Origin: Bradyrhizobium sp. SZCCT0153
Lineage (GTDB): Bacteria; Pseudomonadota; Alphaproteobacteria; Rhizobiales; Xanthobacteraceae
Direction of reading: 5' to 3'
Assembly (NCBI RefSeq): GCF_018129995.1
Contig: NZ_JAFCKS010000001.1
Location: forward strand, 1,027,001 to 1,091,000
DNA length: 64,000 bases
Made by a program: the position numbers and the translations under genes. The notes under the pieces are model-generated. The model was not told the origin of the DNA, did not search any database, and worked only from the letters and a program-made list of their open reading frames with translations. Of this stretch, positions 27,772-34,749 are shown one piece after another (the stretch's first letter is position 1; each line of letters starts with the position of its first letter).

Positions 27772-28420
27772 TGTCAGGGCACCGATGATCCGTGATTGTG
27801 CAGGGCAAGCATATCATCCGACCGGTGTCAAAGGCGAAGCGTCATCGCGCGGGTTACTGCTCGCCAGTATGCACGCGATCATTCTGCGGCACGCCAATCC
27901 GCCGAATTTTTGACCGCTTGTGCCTCATTGCAGGCAGGAATCCGATTGCGCAAGATTCGCTCTCAAGTCGAATGTCGCAAGGCCGCTCGTGCGGTTGCCA
28001 GAGAGGCGCGCGGATCAAAGGCGGTCGGGAGGTTGATATCGAGAACCGGTGCAATGCAGGGAGGCATCTCGGGTCGAACTGCGCTCCCGCTCGTCATTGC
28101 CCAATACGACAGCCCGATCGGCCGGCGTGCTTCCATCGCGACTGCCCCCGCCTCTGCGCCGCCTGAGCGGGCAAGCCTCGCACGGTTCGAGACCGCGTGG
28201 CGTCGCATCGAAACGCAAGGCGGGCGGTTCAAGGCTTCAATCCGTGCGGTTCCCGTCCGACGGCTGGCGATGGCCGATCGCGGTGTTCATTCGATCTTAG
28301 CCCTCGTGGACGTATCGGCGGAATCAGGGCGAATTGCTCAACGCCCCTTTTACTGTTCCCGGCCTAGGCTGATCGAAAGGCAAAGAAGAGTAAGTATGAG
28401 TTAACCAAGGGGAGGTTGGA
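27772..28420. other. 649-base spacer, no gene supported
   Basis: An ORF on the plus strand (27796-28404) is open, but its arginine- and alanine-rich composition is that of a random GC-rich frame and it has no ribosome-binding site. The spacer should hold the promoter of the leftward flippase operon. Its right end holds a GGGGAGG ribosome-binding site for the small gene at 28421. Confidence 0.5.
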
Positions 28421-28636
28421 ATGAAGGCAAAACTCACGCGCGACAGCGCGAGGGCGCTTGTCGACGCCGGTTACATGCCTTTGTCGCATTATATAGAGAT
28501 GTTCGGTGAGGACGGTCCGCCAGAGACGATCTCGCCCAGCATCGTCCCGAAAAAACGGCGTAGCGCGCCGGCCAAAAAGCTCCCGGTCGAGGCAGGTCGG
28601 GTGAAGCACGACCGTCACTCACGCCGGCGTCCCTGA
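28421..28636 (+). CDS. Small basic protein, 71 aa
   Basis: A 71-residue protein with a very strong ribosome-binding site GGGGAGG seven bases before the ATG. The first half is mildly acidic, with ALVDAGYMPLSHYIEMFGE. The second half is rich in Lys, Arg and Pro. No signal peptide or membrane segment is seen. The gene overlaps the convergent acyltransferase gene by 22 bases at the 3' ends. I do not recognise a function. The good start signal and the distinct composition support that it is real. Confidence 0.65.
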   Translation: MKAKLTRDSARALVDAGYMPLSHYIEMFGEDGPPETISPSIVPKKRRSAPAKKLPVEAGRVKHDRHSRRRP

Positions 28637-29826
28637 CGATCGAGCGGGACGTGGTCGCTCGTATTTTCTTGCAAGAGGGGACTGGCGACCGCGCTCTGGA
28701 CTTCGACCGAAGTCTTCCGGCCGCCCGTGCGAAGGCGGGCTGCGATGGCGTTCCGTAGCCGGACCTCGATCAGCTCATAGGTGATAGTCGAGGCAACGAA
28801 CGAGGACAGCAGTCCGAGGGCGACGAACATGGGCCAAACCACCCATGATGAGTAGCCATGGGAAACCAGCCGTGCCCCGACAACCTGCAGCGGGTAGAGC
28901 GCGAACGGGTGAACGAGATACAGGCTGTAGCTGATCTTGCCGACGAATTGTGGTGCAGCTTTCGACAGCAACTGCGCAATGGTCGAGGCCGGGTTCAGGA
29001 CTGTCGAAAACAAGATGAGGCCTGGAAGCAGCCCCAGGAACGGATGAACATACTCCAGCAGCATGTACGTCAATGCCAGGCACGTGAAGCTGAGCAGCAG
29101 TCCCGATGCGCCTCGCGCTCCGATGCGCAGGTCGATCGCCCTTAGCGCGAACCCGACCAGAAAATAGGCCGAGATCGGAAAGTAGAGAACGGTGATGGCG
29201 CCACCAAGCACGAGCAGGGCGGTAACCGGCCGGGAGCGCGTGGCGAAATAAAAACCCGCCGCGAACCACAAGTAGAAGACCCACTCATATGTCAGCGTCC
29301 ATGCGTTCTGCTGCCCAAGCGGTAGATGCAGAACGTCGGGAAGGAAGAGCAGGTTCGCGAGGAAGATCTTCGCGTAGTCCAGCGCATCGATGCCCTTGAA
29401 GAATTTGTATCCGACCAGCGGCCCGATGGCGAAGAGCGCGAGATGAAGGATGACAAATACAGGAAGGATGCGCAGACAGCGGTCGACGAAGAATTTCGAG
29501 ACCACCTGATGCCGGACCAGGCTGGCTGGGATCAGGTATCCGCTTATCATAAAGAACACTTCGACCCCGCGGCCGAAGGTTGCAATGGTCGCATCGAACC
29601 ACGACGGCACCGGCGGCAGAAAGCCGGCGATGAGGGGCATGTCATAGAGATGGACGAGCAAGACGCTTAGCGCGGCAAGGCCACGCAGCCCTTGGATCGA
29701 CGGTTCAAAAAGCTGAGCTTGGGCCGTAGAGCCGTGCGGCCCGAAGATATTGCGCCTGCTGTCGGATATCCTCTTGGCGAGATACTTCGCCCTCCCTGCG
29801 CCCAAAGGACGATCAAGAAGAGCCAT
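28615..29826 (-). CDS. OafA/YrhL-type membrane acyltransferase 2
   Basis: A second acyltransferase-3 family protein, 403 residues, with about ten membrane helices. The catalytic histidine is in IQGLRGLAALSVLLVHLYD, followed by VEVFFMISGYLI. The N-terminal 40 residues are hydrophilic and extra compared with the core family. The ATG at 29826 overlaps the stop of the polymerase gene by one base (TGATG), so the pair is coupled. It is not close in sequence to acyltransferase 1, so the two probably modify different positions. Confidence 0.9.
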   Translation of the reverse strand: MALLDRPLGAGRAKYLAKRISDSRRNIFGPHGSTAQAQLFEPSIQGLRGLAALSVLLVHLYDMPLIAGFLPPVPSWFDATIATFGRGVEVFFMISGYLIPASLVRHQVVSKFFVDRCLRILPVFVILHLALFAIGPLVGYKFFKGIDALDYAKIFLANLLFLPDVLHLPLGQQNAWTLTYEWVFYLWFAAGFYFATRSRPVTALLVLGGAITVLYFPISAYFLVGFALRAIDLRIGARGASGLLLSFTCLALTYMLLEYVHPFLGLLPGLILFSTVLNPASTIAQLLSKAAPQFVGKISYSLYLVHPFALYPLQVVGARLVSHGYSSWVVWPMFVALGLLSSFVASTITYELIEVRLRNAIAARLRTGGRKTSVEVQSAVASPLLQENTSDHVPLDRQGRRRE

Positions 29827-31142
29827 CACCCGCTTGCAACCTTTAGGAGCTGCGGCGGCTGTCTGTTCGCATTGCGGTTCACATGCGGGAGCGGGGACGG
29901 CTTTCCAAAAACTTCGCTGAACGCCATCGTGATCACCAGTAGACCGCTCGCAGGGCCGTAGCCGAGAACGGTTATGGTGTAGAAATTCATCACAAAGATG
30001 GCAGTGAGCTTGTAGATGTCGCGGGTCCTTGCCACGGCCATGATCACGAAGATCACGAAGATCACGAAGATCGGACCGAACATCAGGTAGGTTCCGATGT
30101 AGAAATTATCCACGGGTACGTAATAGCTGGCCTTATTCGAGAACAGTTGCTGAGGATAGTTGAAGCAGCCCAGCCCGCAGCCGGTGAAGTATCCCAGAGG
30201 CATCAGATCGTTCATATAGACGAACGGCAGCTGCCAGCTGTTGTTGATGCGATCCTGCAGGCTGTACAGGCCCTTTGCGATCCTCCCCAGATTGGTCCCG
30301 CTGAACGCCAGCATCAAAGCAGCTGGGACGAGAAGGCAAAGGAAGGACCAGAGCGCGAGCGAACGAAGCGCAGCGAAACGATGTCGTTCGCCGAATGCGC
30401 GAACCAGCAGAAGGGCGCCCAGATAGATCACCAGGACGCCCAGCGCGGTCTTGTTGGTCGAGACCTGAATCGCATAGAGCGCGGGACCCGCCCAAAGCAG
30501 GCACCATAGCACGCTCTTGCGAATGGAGGTGAAGACATAGGTTATCAGGACGAAATATGCAGCCATGGTGCTGTCAGCGGCGAACCCTGAAATGCGACTT
30601 TCGCCGCCCGTCCACCAAAGTCGTGCCGCAGTTCGCGTCGCGCCGAAAGATTCGTAGGAGAAGGCGACCCATGGCAGCCGCGAATGCGCGGACCAAAAAA
30701 TCCCGATCATCGACGCGAAGAAGAGAAAATATATGATGTTCAGCAGAACTTTTTGGTCCTTGAACTCGCGGCCGCAAAAGCAAAATCCGACAAAGGCGGG
30801 CGCGATCATCTTCATGGAAGAGGCCAACCCCTTCACCTCTCCAAGGAACACGTATCCGAGGAAGAGCGCGAAGGCCGTATACAGGACGAGCAGAATGGCG
30901 ACGATGCTGCCTTGCTTGAACGCATATCTGTACGTGAATGCTCCGACGCAGGCGAATGCAAACACGTCGGGAACGAACCACAGAGCGTCCAGGTGAGTCA
31001 GACTCGCATAATAGCGGAAGACGCCGGCAAAAGCGTCGCGGCTGAAATAGAGCAGCACCGCGAAGCCTTCCAGGGTAGGCAGGGCCCAGGCCGCAGGTGT
31101 GACCTCGCGTTTTTCCGCTGCCAGCGTCGTTGGTTGATCCAT
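29826..31142 (-). CDS. Wzy-like polysaccharide polymerase
   Basis: A 438-residue polytopic protein with about eleven or twelve helices and a large periplasmic loop near WFTGGESRISGF-like residues and the TNKTALG segment. This is the pattern of the O-antigen ligase/polymerase superfamily. It is expected to join repeat units in the periplasm. The start is taken at ATG 31142, giving MDQPTTLAAEK; the frame is open 66 bases further upstream. A 9-base tandem repeat at 30042-30072 encodes FVIFVIFVI in a late helix. Confidence 0.78.
   Translation of the reverse strand: MDQPTTLAAEKREVTPAAWALPTLEGFAVLLYFSRDAFAGVFRYYASLTHLDALWFVPDVFAFACVGAFTYRYAFKQGSIVAILLVLYTAFALFLGYVFLGEVKGLASSMKMIAPAFVGFCFCGREFKDQKVLLNIIYFLFFASMIGIFWSAHSRLPWVAFSYESFGATRTAARLWWTGGESRISGFAADSTMAAYFVLITYVFTSIRKSVLWCLLWAGPALYAIQVSTNKTALGVLVIYLGALLLVRAFGERHRFAALRSLALWSFLCLLVPAALMLAFSGTNLGRIAKGLYSLQDRINNSWQLPFVYMNDLMPLGYFTGCGLGCFNYPQQLFSNKASYYVPVDNFYIGTYLMFGPIFVIFVIFVIMAVARTRDIYKLTAIFVMNFYTITVLGYGPASGLLVITMAFSEVFGKPSPLPHVNRNANRQPPQLLKVASG
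30042..30072. repeat. 9-base tandem repeat GATCACGAA
   Basis: Three perfect tandem copies plus a partial fourth lie in frame inside the polymerase gene. They code for the repeated tripeptide Phe-Val-Ile in a membrane helix. Length changes by slippage would stay in frame. Confidence 0.9.
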
Positions 31143-31209
31143 CGTAGGGCCTTCGGTTAGATCGCGCGTCTTGTAAGGGACCAATATGACCCATCGGTAG
31201 CGTAGCAAA

Positions 31210-32634
31210 TTGTCTCGATTTTGGTCATTCTACACATCTGGCTCAAATGATCGTCGATTCCGCAGCTTGCCTATAGAATTTTCAGTGCATCGTATATCCC
31301 GGTTCATCGCAGTCGCAGTCTTTGTAATAGTCCCTTTGCCGTTTGGGTCGGTCGATCTGATCTGGACCTGGATATGGACGTCGCTTCTGCTTGCGAGTCT
31401 GCTAACCGCCAATCTCTCCCGGGTTTGCAACTCGGATTTCTGGGTTATCGGGCCGACGGGCGCTGTTCTGCTGCTATTGTGTGCGCTCGCGGTTTTTCAG
31501 ATCTTCCCCGGGGTCAGTGATGCGCTCGCTGATCCTTCCTGGCGGGTTGCCAGGGACATTGCGGGAGTGACGGAGCCGAACCGTATTTCAGCCACGGCAT
31601 CGGTGCCATGGATCGGGTTCGGTTCTTGCTTGCTCTTTGTACTCGCGTTCTTGCGTGCCTATCTGCTTGCCACCGACGAGGAGGCGGCACGGCAGACGTT
31701 GAAAACGATCGCGTATGCGGGATTCGCCTACGCGCTATATGGCATCCTGGCGCATCTCGCGGCGCCGAGCGCGCTGCTCTGGAGGAGCAAGGAATACTAT
31801 CTTCCTTATGCGACGGGAACGTTCGTGAACCGCAACACTGCTGCCGTTTTTTGGGGCAGCTGCTCGATCTTGTTCTTGGGCCGTCTTGCTCGGATTGCAT
31901 CGGACGCTCTGGTTGCCAAGCAGCCGCGTCGGCACGGTTCGCGTTCATTTACAGACCATCCTGCCACCCTTGCTGGGGGCTTTCTGACATGTCTCGTCGC
32001 CACCGGCATGACCGGCTCTCGTGCCGGGGTTCTATTGACCCTGTTCAGCCTTGCCTGCCTCGCCAATCTCCATCTCATGCAACTTCGGTTCCAATCCAGG
32101 CATTACTGGCTGGGAGCGGGAGCCGTCGCGGCTGCAACCCTCGTGGGGTTCCTTCTGATCGGCGGAAGTGTTGTCGGCCGGGTTAGTCTGTTCGGCCTAA
32201 CTGACGGTCAACGTGCCGAAGTCTATCGGACGGCACTGGAGATGTTGCGCGGGCATGAATTGCTCGGCATAGGCATTGGAAATTTCGAGACTGCATTTCC
32301 GCCTCACCGCCCGGCAAGTCTTGGCAGTCAGGGCATCTGGGACAAGGCGCACAGCACGCCGTTGGAAATGATGATTTCGGTCGGGCTTCCGTTGGGAGCG
32401 ACAATTTGCGCCATCGCCGCTTTCTTCTGGGGGCGGATGCTCTGGGGGACTTTCTCGAGGCTGCGCGACCGAGACATTCCCGCCACCGCTGCCTCGGTGT
32501 TTCTGCTCGGGGTGTTGCATTCGTGTATTGATTTTTCACTACAAATTGCTGGATTTGCGGTGATATTCGCGGCAATTTCGGGCTGCGGCCTGGCTCAGTC
32601 GATATCCACGACCCGACGTCCGCAAAAAATTTAG
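31210..32634 (+). CDS. O-antigen ligase/Wzy family membrane protein
   Basis: A protein of up to 474 residues with about ten to twelve membrane helices and the ligase-superfamily motifs. These are FVNRNTAAVFWG (periplasmic loop start), GMTGSRAGVLL, and LLGIGIGNFETAFPPHRP with AHS in the following loop. It is the second protein of this superfamily in the locus. One could polymerise and the other could ligate or act on another polymer. No ATG is available near the N-terminus: TTG 31210 or GTG 31285 are the candidates, so the start is uncertain. Confidence 0.82.
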   Translation: MSRFWSFYTSGSNDRRFRSLPIEFSVHRISRFIAVAVFVIVPLPFGSVDLIWTWIWTSLLLASLLTANLSRVCNSDFWVIGPTGAVLLLLCALAVFQIFPGVSDALADPSWRVARDIAGVTEPNRISATASVPWIGFGSCLLFVLAFLRAYLLATDEEAARQTLKTIAYAGFAYALYGILAHLAAPSALLWRSKEYYLPYATGTFVNRNTAAVFWGSCSILFLGRLARIASDALVAKQPRRHGSRSFTDHPATLAGGFLTCLVATGMTGSRAGVLLTLFSLACLANLHLMQLRFQSRHYWLGAGAVAAATLVGFLLIGGSVVGRVSLFGLTDGQRAEVYRTALEMLRGHELLGIGIGNFETAFPPHRPASLGSQGIWDKAHSTPLEMMISVGLPLGATICAIAAFFWGRMLWGTFSRLRDRDIPATAASVFLLGVLHSCIDFSLQIAGFAVIFAAISGCGLAQSISTTRRPQKI

Positions 32635-32728
32635 GCAATTTACCACTCGTTAAATTTACTCAACCGCTCCCCGGGAAATCCTGTATGTCTAATCGATGTT
32701 TTTTCTTGGAAGGAATTGGGGTTTCCAG

Positions 32729-33358
32729 ATGCGCATGATACCCGGTTTGGTGATTGCATTGCTGCTGGCGCCATCGACATCGAATGCGGCGACCGCCGTT
32801 GACGTGGCCTGCGTACCTCTTTCCGGAGGCGTGACCGCTGAAAAGGCAACTCAGTTTCTCGATAATCCGCCTGGGCTGTTGAGTGGAATCCCCGAGGGGG
32901 AAGAAGGCAGGCTGTCCGCAGCAATTCGAGACTTCGCCTCGATGCGCCCCGAGACGGTGGAGGGCATTGGATCGCTATCGAGCGCCAGTTCTCCGGCGCA
33001 GAACCGAGCGATTGGCGCTGGACTTGGAACGGCCGCATCGACATGCGTGCTCAGTCGGCCGACGACCGCCATGGCAATCCAGGCCGCTGTCCTGAAGACC
33101 GAGAATAGCGATCTCATTCAATCTTTCGTAAGCATCACCGGCGATGTCCCGACGAACGTCGTTCCCGGCTCCGATCCAAACGGGGATTCGATCTTTGGCG
33201 GCGGGCGCAGTACCTCTCCGGTCCAGTCCCCTGGCGCGGTAAGTACTTCCGTGAGCAGCACTTTTACTGCGGCCTCGGCTCCGGCTTCGACGACGTTCTT
33301 CTCGGCGGCCTCGGCCACCTCGATCAATCCGCTCGCGCAGACCAGCCCGACAAACTGA
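32729..33358 (+). CDS. Exported protein, paralogue A of a shared domain
   Basis: A 209-residue protein with a signal peptide (1-20, cleavage after SNA). A helical domain (about 37-140) with NRAIGAGLG and a cysteine at 106 follows. A Ser/Thr/Ala-rich low-complexity tail ends the protein. The domain is alike in layout to that of 34162-34743. No family name is recognised. It is the first gene after the ligase-like protein, and the BTLCP protease follows. The start at 32729 is chosen because it begins the signal peptide; the frame extends 33 bases upstream. Confidence 0.72.
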   Translation: MRMIPGLVIALLLAPSTSNAATAVDVACVPLSGGVTAEKATQFLDNPPGLLSGIPEGEEGRLSAAIRDFASMRPETVEGIGSLSSASSPAQNRAIGAGLGTAASTCVLSRPTTAMAIQAAVLKTENSDLIQSFVSITGDVPTNVVPGSDPNGDSIFGGGRSTSPVQSPGAVSTSVSSTFTAASAPASTTFFSAASATSINPLAQTSPTN

Positions 33359-33377
33359 ACGAAGCGAGCCATTTAGA

Positions 33378-33397
33378 CGCAATTTTACGAAATTGCG
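33378..33397 (+). terminator. Hairpin between paralogue A and the protease
   Basis: A perfect 8-base stem CGCAATTT / AAATTGCG with a TACG loop begins 20 bases after the stop of paralogue A. It may be a terminator, a processing site or an operator. No T-run follows. Confidence 0.4.
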
Positions 33398-33459
33398 CAA
33401 TCGGGTCGAGAACTTTCGAGTCTACCGTCGAGCGATCGAATGTATCGCGGGAGGCGGTG

Positions 33460-34059
33460 ATGAAGCATCTGGTTGCAGCTCTGTTTGTTCTAAGCTCTTC
33501 GTTGCCGTGCCTTGCGGTTGAGCAGGGAGCGAGCAAGGGAGTGTTCCTGAAGGAGGCTCAGAACGTTCTGGCTCCGTTGCAGTTTGTGAAATTCTGCATG
33601 AACTACTCGAGCGAGTGCGCGCAGAGCTCGCCTGAAGCGCGATTGCCGGCTCAGGATGTCGCTCTTTCGACCCTCGCCGAGGTCAACGCGAGCGTGAACC
33701 AAGCCATTTCGCCTGTGCAGAAATCAACCGATCCGCTGCTGGCGCGTTGGACGATCTCGCCTTCGTCGGGAGATTGCAACGACTATGCAATCACCAAGCG
33801 CCATCTGCTTCTCGCCAAGGGGTGGCCTGCGAGTGCCTTGCGTCTGGCGGTCGTCTATGCCCCCGCTGGAGGGCACCTTGTGTTGATCGTACGGTTGCAG
33901 GACGGTGACTATGTCCTGGACAATCTCGTGCCGGACGTGCGCGATTGGCGGAGATCGAGCTATCTATGGGTGTCGATGGAATCCGGCGAGGATCCTCGCT
34001 TTTGGGTTTCGATCGCCAAGCAAGATCACCGCGATTTTGCCGAGCTCGGGAACAGGTAA
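33460..34059 (+). CDS. BTLCP transglutaminase-like cysteine proteinase
   Basis: A 199-residue exported protein with a signal peptide of about 20 residues and the bacterial transglutaminase-like cysteine proteinase fold. The LapG proteases of Pseudomonas are the best-known members. The catalytic triad is visible: Cys106 in SSGDCNDYA, His139 in GGHLVL and Asp154 in VLDNL. The ATG at 33460 has GGGAGG just upstream. It is expected in the periplasm. Both neighbours are exported proteins with a common domain. Its substrate is unknown, and no LapA-like retention module or LapD receptor is in the window. Confidence 0.85.
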   Translation: MKHLVAALFVLSSSLPCLAVEQGASKGVFLKEAQNVLAPLQFVKFCMNYSSECAQSSPEARLPAQDVALSTLAEVNASVNQAISPVQKSTDPLLARWTISPSSGDCNDYAITKRHLLLAKGWPASALRLAVVYAPAGGHLVLIVRLQDGDYVLDNLVPDVRDWRRSSYLWVSMESGEDPRFWVSIAKQDHRDFAELGNR

Positions 34060-34161
34060 GGGCCGCCGCAAGCAGGGCGATCGGTTTTCTTTTGCAATGC
34101 ACAAAGACTTGCCGTATTTATCCGTTAAGCGCGGATGATCCATGACATACGGTGAGACCAA

Positions 34162-34743
34162 GTGCTTCGTAGAGACCGCAATCGCCTGTTGTGCCTTTAT
34201 TCGCGTACTCCGATCTTGGTGCGATCGCTCCTGGCCGTGGTGTGCTTCACACTGGCTGGTGCGCCGTCGGCAACGGCACATTGCCTGCCGTTGCTGTTGA
34301 GGACTCCGCCGGTCGAGCTTCGCGTTTTTGCGGCCGATCCGGCGCATCTTTTGAAGTACGCGAACAACGACAAGACCAAGCTCGAGGACAAAGTAACGGA
34401 GTATTTGGCCACCGACCCCGATCTGCTGCCCCAGATTGCAAAATTGATTTCATTGGCTCCAGGGTCGAATCGGTCGGCAATCGGACGCGGGCTTGCTCGA
34501 GCGGCACAGCATTGCGGCCCGATCGAGCCCAAGGTCGTGCAGAGCATCATCGATTTTGTACGAAGATCGCAGGACTCGTCGGTGAGCGCCGGATATGCGT
34601 CGATTGAGAGCGACGCACCTGTTCCGATTTCGGCGCCGAGCAAGCCGGTCGCCCAGTCCAACTCGTTATTCGAGGGAGAATGGAACATGGATGTCGGCAA
34701 TCCGTTCGCCCCCGTCCCGCTTCCTCTCGAACTGCCGCGGTAG
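34162..34743 (+). CDS. Exported protein, paralogue B of a shared domain
   Basis: A protein of about 193 residues from a GTG start, with a hydrophobic export signal near 17-39. A helical domain (about 55-150) then carries NRSAIGRGLARAAQHC at 103-118, matching NRAIGAGLGTAASTC in 32729-33358. Both also have a PxxLL element about 45-50 residues before that motif, and an I-rich segment after it. The N-terminal part before the signal is unusually long and basic, so a later start is possible. The stop is seven bases before the kinase gene, so it is in the same transcript. Confidence 0.68.
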   Translation: MLRRDRNRLLCLYSRTPILVRSLLAVVCFTLAGAPSATAHCLPLLLRTPPVELRVFAADPAHLLKYANNDKTKLEDKVTEYLATDPDLLPQIAKLISLAPGSNRSAIGRGLARAAQHCGPIEPKVVQSIIDFVRRSQDSSVSAGYASIESDAPVPISAPSKPVAQSNSLFEGEWNMDVGNPFAPVPLPLELPR

Positions 34744-34749
34744 CGCAGC

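Noticed and set aside
27796..28404. A 202-residue plus-strand frame before the small gene.
   Set aside because: Arg/Ala-rich composition, no start signal and no recognisable domain.
21155..34059. A LapG-LapA pair formed by the BTLCP proteinase and the RTX-like protein.
   Set aside because: The RTX-like protein lacks a recognisable N-terminal retention module and an enzyme domain occupies that end. No LapD-like receptor is in the window.
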